A program made the position numbers and the translations under genes. DNA of 39,083 bases from Bradyrhizobium sp. (GTDB lineage: Bacteria; Pseudomonadota; Alphaproteobacteria; Rhizobiales; Xanthobacteraceae): NCBI RefSeq assembly GCF_030654605.1, contig NZ_JAURXB010000192.1:1-39083 (forward strand). Direction: 5' to 3'. This document shows positions 9,373 through 17,238 of this stretch, in pieces. Position 1 is the first letter of the stretch; each line of letters begins with the position of its first letter. Below the pieces are notes generated by a model. It was given only the letters and a program-made list of their open reading frames with translations, was not told the origin of the DNA and ran no database searches.

Positions 9373-10179
9373 TTGCCGTCGTTTTCGCTTGCCGCGCTGA
9401 CCGTGCTCGAACTGGCGCCGCCGGCACTGGTCGACGTCGCAGCGGCCTGCGGCTATGAGCACGTCGGAATCCGGCTGTTGCCGGCGACACCAGGCGGCGT
9501 CGCCTATCTGCTGATGGAAGACGAGCCGAGCCTGAAGGAAACCCTCGCGCGGCTCGGTGCGACCGGGGTGACGGTCGCGGACCTGGAAGTGGTCGCGTTG
9601 CGACCGGAAACCGACATCGCCGACTTCTCCGCATTGTTCGAGACCGGCGCGCGGCTCGGCGCGAAACACATTCTGGTCGCGGCCTATGATCCCGTCCTGG
9701 ACAGGTTTGCGGATCGCTTCGCGACATTTTGCGAGGCCGCGGCTCCCTTTGGGTTGTCAGCCGATCTCGAATTCATGCCGTGGACAGCGGTGCCCGACCT
9801 TGCGACCGCGTGGCGGATAGTCGAGAAAGTCGGAAAGGCCAATGCCGGCGTTCTGGTGGATGCGATGCACTTCGACCGGTCGGGAAGTTCGATCGGCGAC
9901 CTCGGCAAAATTCCCACGGACCGGCTGCACTATTGGCAGTTGTGCGACGGCCCGGCCGAGCGGCCGGCGACGACGGAAGCCATGATGCTGGCGGCCCGAA
10001 CCGAGCGGATGTTTCCCGGCGAGGGCGGCATCGACCTCGTTGGGCTGGCGCGCGCGATGCCGGCGGGTACCACCATCAGCATCGAAGTCCCGACCCTGGA
10101 ACTGGCGAAGACGATGGATGCGCGCCCCCGCGCGCAACGCGCGCTCGACGCAGCCCGGCGCGTCATCGCGGCGGCGTGA
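9373..10179 (+). CDS. Xylose isomerase-like TIM-barrel protein, possible 3-dehydroshikimate dehydratase
   Basis: A 268-residue sugar-phosphate isomerase/epimerase-type barrel. The metal ligands expected for the fold can be placed: E133 in ADLEFMPW, D163 and H166 in LVDAMHFDRSG, Q189 in YWQLCDG and E238 in SIEVPT. Members include sugar epimerases, hydroxypyruvate isomerase and the AsbF/QuiC-like 3-dehydroshikimate dehydratases that make protocatechuate. The context, a dehydroquinase upstream and a full protocatechuate pathway downstream, favours the last, but the sequence alone does not prove it. The only in-frame start close to the previous stop is TTG at 9373, two bases after TGA, implying translational coupling. 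Confidence 0.78.
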   Translation: MPSFSLAALTVLELAPPALVDVAAACGYEHVGIRLLPATPGGVAYLLMEDEPSLKETLARLGATGVTVADLEVVALRPETDIADFSALFETGARLGAKHILVAAYDPVLDRFADRFATFCEAAAPFGLSADLEFMPWTAVPDLATAWRIVEKVGKANAGVLVDAMHFDRSGSSIGDLGKIPTDRLHYWQLCDGPAERPATTEAMMLAARTERMFPGEGGIDLVGLARAMPAGTTISIEVPTLELAKTMDARPRAQRALDAARRVIAAA

Positions 10180-10233
10180 CCGTCCCTTTCGTGATCATCT
10201 GATTCGGTTTAGCGTCGCTTGCCGATGCTCTTA

Positions 10234-10370
10234 CTCCCCTCCTCCCACGCGCTCTTGCGCGTGGCGGGGAGGGGTCGGGGGTGGGGGGGCGTCTGAGCAA
10301 ATTCGCTGAGAGTCGTGCGCGCTGATAGACCCCCCGGCCCCTCCCCACCGCTTCGCGGGGGGAGGGGAGA
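10234..10370. repeat. Paired CTCCCCTCC...GGAGGGGAG palindromic repeats
   Basis: Module one runs from CTCCCCTCCTCCCACGCGCT to GGGGTCGGGGGTGGGGG. Module two, inverted, runs from CCCCCCGGCCCCTCCCCACC to GGGGGGAGGGGAGA. The same element in the opposite orientation is at 28481-28664. It separates the TIM-barrel gene from the dioxygenase gene. Confidence 0.8.
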
Positions 10371-10396
10371 AGACATTATGGCCGGGGGAGTGCGCG

Positions 10397-11290
10397 ATGA
10401 TCATCGAACGTCAGCAGGACGTCACGGTTGCCGCGACATCTGTCATGGAACGGACGTCCGACCCGCGGCTGCGGGAAATCATGGTGTCGTTGGTCAAGCA
10501 CCTGCACGGCTTTGTCCGCGATGTCAGGCTGACCGAGGCGGAATTCCGCGAAGCCGCCGCCATTATCGGCGAGCTCGGTAAACTCACGACCGACACGCAC
10601 AACGAAATCATCCTGATGGCAGGCTCGCTCGGCGTGTCGTCGCTGGTGTGCCTCTTGAACAATGGCGACCAGGGCAATACCGAAACCGCGCAATCGCTGC
10701 TCGGGCCGTTCTGGCGGCTGAACTCTCCGCGCGTTGAGAACGGCGGCAGCATCGTCCGCTCCGATACGCCGGGCGCGCCGTTGTTCGTCACCGCGCGCGT
10801 GGTGGACGCTGCCGGCCAGCCGATTGCGGGCGCGGAAGTGGATATCTGGCACGCTTCGCCGGTCGGGCTCTACGAAAACCAGGATCCCGAGCAGGCCGAG
10901 ATGAACCTGCGCGGCAAATTCACCAGCGATGCCGATGGCCGCTTCTGGTTTCGGTCGGTGATGATGACGGGTTATCCGATTCCGACCAGCGGCGTGGTCG
11001 GCCGGCTGTTGAAGCAGCAGGGCAGGCATCCCTATCGTCCGGCGCATCTTCACGCGCTGATCTTCAAGCCGGGATTCAAGGTGTTGATTTCCCAGGTCTA
11101 CGATCCTGCTGATCCTCACATCGACAGCGACGTGCAGTTTGGCGTGACCAAGGCGCTGATCGGCGATTTCGTGCGCCATGACGAGCCGCATCCGACCGCG
11201 AGCGATATCGGCACGCCCTGGTTTTCTCTCGACTACGTCTATCGGATGGAGGTAGGAGACGCCGTGCTTCCACGCCCGCCCATCAAGTGA
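10397..11290 (+). CDS. Intradiol ring-cleavage dioxygenase, hydroxyquinol/catechol 1,2-dioxygenase family
   Basis: A 297-residue non-haem iron(III) dioxygenase that would cleave an aromatic ring between two vicinal hydroxyls. An N-terminal helical dioxygenase domain (about 1-100) precedes LLGPFWRLNSP and the beta-sandwich. The four iron ligands are Y159 (VGLYENQD), Y193 (GYPIPTSG), H217 and H219 (RPAHLHALIF); their spacing is close to that of hydroxyquinol 1,2-dioxygenase. GGGGGAG lies about eight bases before the ATG at 10397. Hydroxyquinol, chlorohydroxyquinol or a catechol are all possible substrates. A maleylacetate reductase is not in the window, though the pcaF-type thiolase upstream would fit the end of a hydroxyquinol route. 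Confidence 0.85.
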   Translation: MIIERQQDVTVAATSVMERTSDPRLREIMVSLVKHLHGFVRDVRLTEAEFREAAAIIGELGKLTTDTHNEIILMAGSLGVSSLVCLLNNGDQGNTETAQSLLGPFWRLNSPRVENGGSIVRSDTPGAPLFVTARVVDAAGQPIAGAEVDIWHASPVGLYENQDPEQAEMNLRGKFTSDADGRFWFRSVMMTGYPIPTSGVVGRLLKQQGRHPYRPAHLHALIFKPGFKVLISQVYDPADPHIDSDVQFGVTKALIGDFVRHDEPHPTASDIGTPWFSLDYVYRMEVGDAVLPRPPIK

Positions 11291-11329
11291 CCGGGTGGCG
11301 AACTGATCCATCAAGGCAGGGCTACCACA

Positions 11330-12331
11330 ATGACATTTTCCAAAGCCGTCTCCCGGATTCTGCTCGGGACATCCATGGCTGTGCTTGTGCTGCTGGCGCT
11401 TGCCGTCCCCCAACACCAGGCCTGGGCCCAGACCAACTACCCAGGCAAGCCGGTGCGCATCGTGTTGCCCTTTGCCGCCGGAGGCGTTGCCGATATCACC
11501 GCGCGCGTCATCGCGGAACGGCTCGGCGCCAAGCTGAACGGCCGCTTCTACGTCGAGAACCAACCCGGCGCGGGCGGCATTGCCGCGGCCCGGTCGGTGA
11601 TTTCGTCGTCGGCGGACGGATATACGCTGGCCTTGCTGTCGAACGGAACCGCGATCAGCGTCTCGCTGTTCAACAAACTGCCGTACGATCCGCTGAAGGA
11701 TTTCGCGCCGATTTCGAGCCTGGGGTATTTCGATTTTATCCTGGCGACCAGCGCCGACTCGCCGTTCAAGACGCTGGCGGAGTTCATGGCGGCCGCCAAG
11801 GCAAAGCCCGGTTCGCTCAATGTCGGCACCATCAATGTCGGCAGCACGCAGAATTTGTCGGCCGAGCTGTTCAAGACTGCGGCCAAACTCGATTTCGTGA
11901 TCATTCCCCATCGGGGCACGCCGGAGGTTCTGATCTCGACCATGCAGGGCAACCTCGGCCTCATGATCGACAGCTACTCGGCGTTGAAGGGCAACCTCGC
12001 CGACGGGAAAATCCGGGCGCTGGCGGCGACCGGGCCGGCACGCTCGGCCAGCACGCCGGATATTCCGACCGTGCAGGAATCGGGCGTCGCCGGTTACGAC
12101 GTGGTCTCCTGGAATGCGCTGTTTGCTCCTGCCGCTACGCCGCCGGAAATCGTGAAGACGCTCAATCAGGCGCTGCAGGAAATCCTCGCCGAGCCCGACG
12201 TGAAAAAGCGCCTGCTCGAACTCGGCATCGAGGCCAAAGCCAGCACGCCTGAGGAAATATCCGCTCGGCTGAAGTCGGATATCGACAAGTGGAATAAAGT
12301 GATCGAGAAGGCCGGGATTCCAAAGCAATAG
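11330..12331 (+). CDS. Tripartite tricarboxylate transporter-type periplasmic solute-binding protein (Bug/TctC family)
   Basis: A 333-residue exported binding protein. A signal peptide covers about residues 1-33 (basic start, long Leu/Val/Ala core, AWA before QTNYPGKP). The mature start YPGKPVRIVLPFAAGG and the later NQPGAGG and PGSLNVG segments are typical of the Bug family. These proteins bind carboxylated organic acids in the periplasm and usually serve TctAB-type transporters. No TctA or TctB gene is in the window, so it is an orphan receptor here. It directly precedes the LysR gene and follows the dioxygenase, suggesting capture of an aromatic or hydroaromatic acid. AGGCAGGG precedes the ATG. 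Confidence 0.88.
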   Translation: MTFSKAVSRILLGTSMAVLVLLALAVPQHQAWAQTNYPGKPVRIVLPFAAGGVADITARVIAERLGAKLNGRFYVENQPGAGGIAAARSVISSSADGYTLALLSNGTAISVSLFNKLPYDPLKDFAPISSLGYFDFILATSADSPFKTLAEFMAAAKAKPGSLNVGTINVGSTQNLSAELFKTAAKLDFVIIPHRGTPEVLISTMQGNLGLMIDSYSALKGNLADGKIRALAATGPARSASTPDIPTVQESGVAGYDVVSWNALFAPAATPPEIVKTLNQALQEILAEPDVKKRLLELGIEAKASTPEEISARLKSDIDKWNKVIEKAGIPKQ

Positions 12332-12351
12332 TCCCGGATTTAGCATGCACG

Positions 12352-12363
12352 GCTCAGCTGAGC
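12352..12363. promoter_or_regulatory. Perfect 12-bp palindrome upstream of the LysR gene
   Basis: GCTCAGCTGAGC reads the same on both strands and ends 22 bases before the LysR start codon, in the short gap after the binding-protein gene. It could be an operator. It has no loop and no T-run, so it is not a convincing terminator. No binding evidence is available. Confidence 0.3.
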
Positions 12364-12385
12364 GCGGGTGTACAGTCCCAGGACC

Positions 12386-13300
12386 ATGAACCTCAAACAG
12401 CTCGAATATTTCGTCCACGTCGCCGAACTCGGCAGCTTCAGCAAGGCTGCCGTGGTGCTCGACATCGCGCAGCCCGCGCTCAGCCGCCAGGTGCGCAGCC
12501 TCGAGACCGAACTGCGCCAGCAGCTGTTCCTGCGCAACGGTCGCGGCGTGGCGCTGACCGACGCCGGCAAGCGCTTGTTCGACCACAGCGTCGCGGTGCT
12601 GCAGCTGATGGCGCATGCGCGCGAGGATCTGGGCGCCAGCCGCAACGAGCCGGTCGGGCGGGTGACCATCGGGCTGCCCCCGAGCATCGGCCGGCAACTC
12701 ACGCTGCCGCTGATCGACCGCTTCAGGAAGCAGTTGCCCGCCGCCCGGCTGGCCGTCGTCGAGGGGTTGTCGACCCATATCGTCGAATGGGTCACCACCG
12801 GACGCATCGACATCGGTCTCGTCTACAACCCCGAGGCGCAGGCTGGGCTGGAGATCACGCCGCTGCTGCAGGAGGCGCTCAGCCTGGTGAGCCGGGCGCC
12901 CAAGGGGAAAGGTATGGGCAAACGCAAGCCGGCCTCGCCGCCGCTGCCGATGAAGGAACTGCCGCGCTACCCGCTGATCGTGCCGGAGCGGGTCCACGCG
13001 ATGCGCCGCCTGCTGGAGACCCAGGCGGCGCTGGCCGGCATCAAGCTCGATATTGCCTGGGAGGTATCCAGCGTCCCGTCGATCATCGATCTGGTCTGTG
13101 CCGGCTATGGCCATGCCGTGCTCACCGCCAGCGGTGTGGCGGCGTCGGCACGGTCAGGCGAACTCGTGGTGCGCCGGCTGACCGATCCGGCGCCGGTCAG
13201 CGTGCTCTGCCTCGCGGTCTCCGCGCACAAGCGTCCGACGCCGCTGGCGCTGCACGCGATGCGGCTGTTGACCGAACTGGTGCGAGGGCTGCCGGCTTAA
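12386..13300 (+). CDS. LysR-family transcriptional regulator, probable regulator of the lig genes
   Basis: A 304-residue LTTR of ordinary length. The N-terminal winged helix-turn-helix is MNLKQLEYFVHVAELGSFSK...LDIAQPALSRQVRSLE (about 1-60). The effector-binding part follows with GRVTIGLPPSIG at about 92, as in regulators of aromatic degradation. The frame allows a GTG at 12368, but the ATG at 12386 with AGGA in front matches the usual MxLxQL start. It lies on the same strand and just upstream of the protocatechuate 4,5-cleavage genes, unlike the more common divergent arrangement. A pathway intermediate as co-inducer is inferred, not shown. Confidence 0.88.
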   Translation: MNLKQLEYFVHVAELGSFSKAAVVLDIAQPALSRQVRSLETELRQQLFLRNGRGVALTDAGKRLFDHSVAVLQLMAHAREDLGASRNEPVGRVTIGLPPSIGRQLTLPLIDRFRKQLPAARLAVVEGLSTHIVEWVTTGRIDIGLVYNPEAQAGLEITPLLQEALSLVSRAPKGKGMGKRKPASPPLPMKELPRYPLIVPERVHAMRRLLETQAALAGIKLDIAWEVSSVPSIIDLVCAGYGHAVLTASGVAASARSGELVVRRLTDPAPVSVLCLAVSAHKRPTPLALHAMRLLTELVRGLPA

Positions 13301-13310
13301 AGCATTTCCA

Positions 13311-13336
13311 GCATGGCTCGGGGCTTTCACCCATGC
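13311..13336. promoter_or_regulatory. Inverted repeat in the regulator-ligU gap, candidate LysR operator
   Basis: GCATGG (13311-13316) and CCATGC (13331-13336) are perfect 6-base arms separated by 14 bases in the 125-base gap before ligU. Dyads of this size upstream of the first structural gene are common sites for LysR regulators. The arms are short, so chance is possible. Confidence 0.3.
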
Positions 13337-13425
13337 CGGAACGTGATAGCTGTTAGAAATGGCGGATGGTGGCGAAGCCGAACCCGAACCGCCAGAATGC
13401 AAAAAATCCAATGACCGGGAACGCC

Positions 13426-14550
13426 ATGCAAACTGCCATTCCCTGCCTGTTCATGCGCGGCGGCACCTCTCGCGGCCCGTTTTTCAACGCCGCCGACCTG
13501 CCCTCGGATATCCCGACCCGCGACAAGGTGCTGCTCGCGGTGATGGGTTCGCCCGACAAGCGCCAGATCGACGGGCTCGGCGGTGCGCATCCGCTCACCA
13601 GCAAGGTCGGCATCGTATCGAAGGGCTCGCGGCCCGGCGTCGATCTCGATTTCCTGTTCGCGCAGTTGCAGCCCGACAAGGACACCGTCGACACTACGCC
13701 CAATTGCGGCAACATGCTCGCCGCCGTGGTGCCGTTCGCGCTCGAAGCCGGACTGGTCAAGCCGCAGGGCGACACCACCACGCTGCGCGTGCTGACGCTC
13801 AACACCGACATGCAATGCGACATCACCGTGCAGACCCCTGATGGACATGTCGAATACGAGGGCGCGGCCCGGATCGACGGCGCGCCGGGCACCTCGGCGC
13901 CGATCAAGATCAACTTCCTCGACACCGCGGGCTCGGTGGCGCCGGGACTGCTGCCGACCGGGAATGTCCGCGACGTGATCGACGGCATCACCGTGACCTG
14001 CATCGACAACGGCATGCCGCTGGTGATCTTCAAGTCAGCCGATGTCGGCCGCACCGGCTATGAGAGCGTCGATCAGCTCAATGCCGATACCGAGTTGAAG
14101 GCGCGGATCGAGCGGCTGCGCATCGCCTGCGGTCACGCCATGCAGCTCGGCGACGTCACGGCCAAGAATTACCCGAAGATGACGTTGATATCGGCGCCGC
14201 GTGCCGGCGGCGCCATTTCCACGCGCAGCTTCATCCCGCATGTCTGCCACGATGCCATCGGCGTGCTGGCGGCGGTGACGGTCGCCACCGCCTGCGTGCT
14301 CGACGGTTCGATCACCCAGGGCATCGCTGTGGTGCCCGGTGAGAACGCCAAGACCATTTCGGTTGAGCATCCGACCGGCGAATTCAGCGTCGAGATCGAG
14401 GTCGATCCGGCCAATCCGCAAAATGTCACCAGCGCCGCGCTGCTGCGCACCGCGCGGCTGTTGATGCGCGGCGAGGCCATGGTGCCGGCCTCGGTCTGGG
14501 CCGGACATTTCAGCGCAGTTCCCGAACCCCGTCGCGCCCGGCAAGCATAG
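13426..14550 (+). CDS. ligU: 4-Oxalomesaconate tautomerase (PrpF/LigU family)
   Basis: A 374-residue PrpF-fold isomerase. In the protocatechuate 4,5-cleavage and gallate pathways it moves the double bond of 4-oxalomesaconate so that LigJ can hydrate it. The N-terminus CLFMRGGTSRGPFF is diagnostic for the PrpF family, though the usual Lys of MRGGTSKG is Arg here. K60 or K66 and C94 (TTPNCGNML) lie in the expected catalytic segments; the K60-C94 spacing of 34 equals that of the acid/base pair I recall for Sphingobium LigU. The ATG at 13426 is chosen; 13411 is another possible start. It is the first gene of an eight-gene run ending at ligC. Confidence 0.85.
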   Translation: MQTAIPCLFMRGGTSRGPFFNAADLPSDIPTRDKVLLAVMGSPDKRQIDGLGGAHPLTSKVGIVSKGSRPGVDLDFLFAQLQPDKDTVDTTPNCGNMLAAVVPFALEAGLVKPQGDTTTLRVLTLNTDMQCDITVQTPDGHVEYEGAARIDGAPGTSAPIKINFLDTAGSVAPGLLPTGNVRDVIDGITVTCIDNGMPLVIFKSADVGRTGYESVDQLNADTELKARIERLRIACGHAMQLGDVTAKNYPKMTLISAPRAGGAISTRSFIPHVCHDAIGVLAAVTVATACVLDGSITQGIAVVPGENAKTISVEHPTGEFSVEIEVDPANPQNVTSAALLRTARLLMRGEAMVPASVWAGHFSAVPEPRRARQA

Positions 14551-14566
14551 AACCAGGGAAGAAACG

Positions 14567-15595
14567 ATGATCATCGACGTACACGGTCACTACACCACCG
14601 CGCCGAAGGCGCTCGAGGACTGGCGCAACCGGCAGATCGCCGGGATCAAGGATCCCTCGGCCATGCCGAAGGCAAGCGAGTTGAAGATCAGCGACGACGA
14701 GCTGCGCGAATCCATCATCAACAACCAGCTCAAGAAGATGCAGGAGCGCGGCAGCGACCTCACCATCTTCAGCCCGCGCGCCAGCTTCATGGCGCACCAT
14801 ATCGGCGACTTCCAGGTCTCCTCGACCTGGGCCGCGATCTGCAACGAGCTGTGTGCGCGCATCGCCAAACTTTTCCCGGACAGCTTTATTGGTGCCGCGA
14901 TGCTGCCGCAGTCGCCGGGCGTCGATCCAAAAACCTGCATCCCCGAGATGGAGAAATGCGTCAAGGAGTACGGCTTCGTCGGCATCAACCTGAATCCCGA
15001 CCCGTCGGGCGGGCACTGGACCTCGCCGCCGCTGTCGGACCGACAATGGTATCCGATCTACGAGAAGATGGTGGAACTCGACATCCCCGCCATGATCCAC
15101 GTGTCCACCAGCTGCAACGCCTGCTTCCACACCACAGGCGCGCATTATCTCAACGCCGACACCACCGCGTTCATGCAGTGCCTTACCTCGGACCTGTTCA
15201 AGGATTTTCCGACGCTGAAATTCCTGATCCCGCACGGCGGCGGCGCGGTGCCTTATCACTGGGGCCGCTTCCGGGGCCTCGCGCAGGAGCTGAAGAAGCC
15301 GCTGCTGAAGGACCATTTGCTGAAGAACATCTTCTTCGACACCTGCGTCTATCACCAGCCCGGCATCGATCTTCTGACCAAGGTGATCCCGGTCGATAAC
15401 ATCCTGTTCGCCAGCGAGATGATCGGCGCGGTGAAGGGGATCGATCCCGAAACCGGCTTTCCCTATGACGACACCAAGCGTTACATCGAGGCTTCGACCA
15501 TCCTGAGCGCGGAGGAAAAGAAAAAGGTCTACGAGGGCAATGCGCGGCGCGTATTCCCCAGGCTCGATGCGGCCTTGAAGGCGAAGGGCAAGTAG
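14567..15595 (+). CDS. ligJ: 4-Oxalomesaconate hydratase (LigJ-type amidohydrolase-superfamily protein)
   Basis: A 342-residue TIM-barrel protein of the COG2159 type that adds water to the tautomerised oxalomesaconate, giving 4-carboxy-4-hydroxy-2-oxoadipate. The zinc ligands recalled for LigJ fall at identical numbers here: H6 and H8 (IDVHGHY), H178 (MIHVSTS), and E284 (FASEMIG). H223 in LIPHGGG is also conserved. AGGGAAG precedes the ATG at 14567. It starts 16 bases after ligU and is followed one base after its stop by ligK, which points to a tightly coupled operon. Confidence 0.92.
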   Translation: MIIDVHGHYTTAPKALEDWRNRQIAGIKDPSAMPKASELKISDDELRESIINNQLKKMQERGSDLTIFSPRASFMAHHIGDFQVSSTWAAICNELCARIAKLFPDSFIGAAMLPQSPGVDPKTCIPEMEKCVKEYGFVGINLNPDPSGGHWTSPPLSDRQWYPIYEKMVELDIPAMIHVSTSCNACFHTTGAHYLNADTTAFMQCLTSDLFKDFPTLKFLIPHGGGAVPYHWGRFRGLAQELKKPLLKDHLLKNIFFDTCVYHQPGIDLLTKVIPVDNILFASEMIGAVKGIDPETGFPYDDTKRYIEASTILSAEEKKKVYEGNARRVFPRLDAALKAKGK

Positions 15596-15596
15596 C

Positions 15597-16292
15597 ATGA
15601 GCATTCCCATGAACAATCTCGGCGTGGTCAAGCGCAACATCGTTCGCGCCGACAAGACCGCGGTCGAAAAGCTGTCGCGCTTCGGCGTCGCCACCATTCA
15701 CGAGGCGATGGGCCGCGTCGGCCTGATGCTGCCCTATATGCGCCCGGTCTACGCCGACGCTCACACCTGCGGCACCGCGGTCACAGTGCTGTTGCAGCCC
15801 GGCGATAACTGGATGATGCATGTGGTGGCCGAACAGCTGCAGCCGGGCGACGTCGTGGTGGCCGCCTGCACCGCCGAGAACACCGACGGCTTCTTCGGCG
15901 ATCTGCTGGCCACCAGTTTTCGCGCCCGCGGCGCCAGGGGCCTGATCATCGACGGCGGCGTGCGTGACGTGAAGGACCTCACCGAAATGCAGTTCCCGGT
16001 ATTTTCGAGGGCGATCAGCGCCAAAGGCACGGTGAAGGCAACACTGGGTTCGGTGAACATCCCGGTGGTCTGCGCCGGCGCGCTGGTCAATCCGGGCGAC
16101 GTCATCGTCGCCGATCCCGACGGCGTGGTCGTGGTGCCCGCCGCCGTCGCCCAGCAGGCCGCGGACGCGGCGGAAGCACGCGAGGCCAATGAAGGCGACA
16201 AGCGCGCCAAGCTGGCAGCCGGCGTGCTCGGTCTCGACATGTACAACATGCGTGAGCCGCTGGCGAAAGCCGGCCTCCGCTACATAGATTGA
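15597..16292 (+). CDS. ligK: 4-Carboxy-4-hydroxy-2-oxoadipate aldolase
   Basis: A 231-residue class II pyruvate aldolase of the RraA-like fold. It cleaves 4-carboxy-4-hydroxy-2-oxoadipate to pyruvate and oxaloacetate, the last step of the pathway, using a divalent metal. D102 ([10 protein letters not shown]), R123 and D124 ([11 protein letters not shown]) sit at the positions known for the Pseudomonas enzyme. The ATG is one base after the ligJ stop; a second in-frame ATG at 15609 would give the 227 residues common in the family. Its stop overlaps the possible TTG start of the next gene. Confidence 0.92.
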   Translation: MSIPMNNLGVVKRNIVRADKTAVEKLSRFGVATIHEAMGRVGLMLPYMRPVYADAHTCGTAVTVLLQPGDNWMMHVVAEQLQPGDVVVAACTAENTDGFFGDLLATSFRARGARGLIIDGGVRDVKDLTEMQFPVFSRAISAKGTVKATLGSVNIPVVCAGALVNPGDVIVADPDGVVVVPAAVAQQAADAAEAREANEGDKRAKLAAGVLGLDMYNMREPLAKAGLRYID

Positions 16293-16297
16293 ACAGG

Positions 16298-17227
16298 ATG
16301 TCGGTTGCTTCCAACCAGTGGCATGTCGGCCTCGTCGGCTATGGCGAGGTGGGCCGGATTCTCGCCGAGGACCTGCGCAAGGACGGCGTCCGGGTCAGCG
16401 CCTACGACATCAAGCTCGGCGACGACAGGGCCAAGCCGCTGCGCGATCACGCCGCCGGCATCGGCGTTGCGCTGGCATCGTCGCATGCCGATCTCGCCGC
16501 AGAGGCCGACCTGATCGTCTCCGCGGTTACCGCGAGCCAGGCGGTGCCGGTGGCGCAGGCCTGCATGCCCGGGCTGAAGCAGGGCGCCTGGTTCCTCGAT
16601 TTCAATTCGGCGGCGCCGGGCGCCAAGCAACGCGCAGCTGCCCTGATCGACGGCGCCGGCGGACGCTATGTCGAGGGCGCCGTCATGACTTCGGTTCCGC
16701 CCTACCGCATCAAGGTGCCGTTGCTGCTGGGCGGCCCCGGCGCCCGCGAGCTGTCGCCCCTGCTGGTCGAGCTCGGCTTCAACGCCAAGGTGGCGAGCGA
16801 CCAGCTCGGCGTCGCCTCGGCGGTCAAGATGTGCCGCAGCATCATGATCAAGGGCATGGAAGCCATGGTGATCGAGAGTTTCACCACGGCGCGCGCCTAC
16901 GGTGTCGAGGACGCGGTGCTGGCGTCGCTCAAGGAGACCTTTCCCGGCATCGACTGGGAGAAGCAGGGCGCCTATTTCTTTCAGCGCGTGATCGAGCACG
17001 GCCGCCGCCGCAGCGAGGAGGTCCGCGAGGTGGCGGAGACCGTGCGCGAGATCGGGCTGACGCCATGGTCGGCGCAGGGCACCGCCGAACGCCAGGCCTG
17101 GATTGCCGACCTCGCCGATGACGGTCTGTTCGGCGCGAAGGGGACGAAGGAATTTGCCCGCAGCGCCGACTGGCGCACCGAGGCGGATCGGATACTCGGC
17201 AAGGTCAAGCCCGACGAAAAGCAGTGA
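16298..17227 (+). CDS. NAD(P)-binding oxidoreductase of the 6-phosphogluconate dehydrogenase-like / DUF1932 type
   Basis: A 309-residue protein. The Rossmann motif VGLVGYGEVGRILAEDL (GxGxxG at 14-19) is followed by a second strand ending VSAYD, whose acidic end favours NAD(H). The C-terminal half (CRSIMIKGMEAMVIESFTTARAYGV) is helical, as in beta-hydroxyacid dehydrogenases with a DUF1932 domain. It lies inside the lig operon between ligK and ligI; a TTG at 16289 overlaps the ligK stop, while the ATG at 16298 is preferred. No step of the standard protocatechuate 4,5-cleavage route needs this enzyme, since LigC performs the only oxidation. It may act on a side product, on a keto/hydroxy acid such as 4-carboxy-4-hydroxy-2-oxoadipate, or on another substrate feeding the path. 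Confidence 0.85.
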   Translation: MSVASNQWHVGLVGYGEVGRILAEDLRKDGVRVSAYDIKLGDDRAKPLRDHAAGIGVALASSHADLAAEADLIVSAVTASQAVPVAQACMPGLKQGAWFLDFNSAAPGAKQRAAALIDGAGGRYVEGAVMTSVPPYRIKVPLLLGGPGARELSPLLVELGFNAKVASDQLGVASAVKMCRSIMIKGMEAMVIESFTTARAYGVEDAVLASLKETFPGIDWEKQGAYFFQRVIEHGRRRSEEVREVAETVREIGLTPWSAQGTAERQAWIADLADDGLFGAKGTKEFARSADWRTEADRILGKVKPDEKQ

Positions 17228-17238
17228 GAAAAGCGACA

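Noticed and set aside
10234..10370. CRISPR-like or iteron array in the repeat-rich gaps
   Set aside because: The elements are inverted pairs that form hairpins, not regularly spaced direct repeats with unique spacers.
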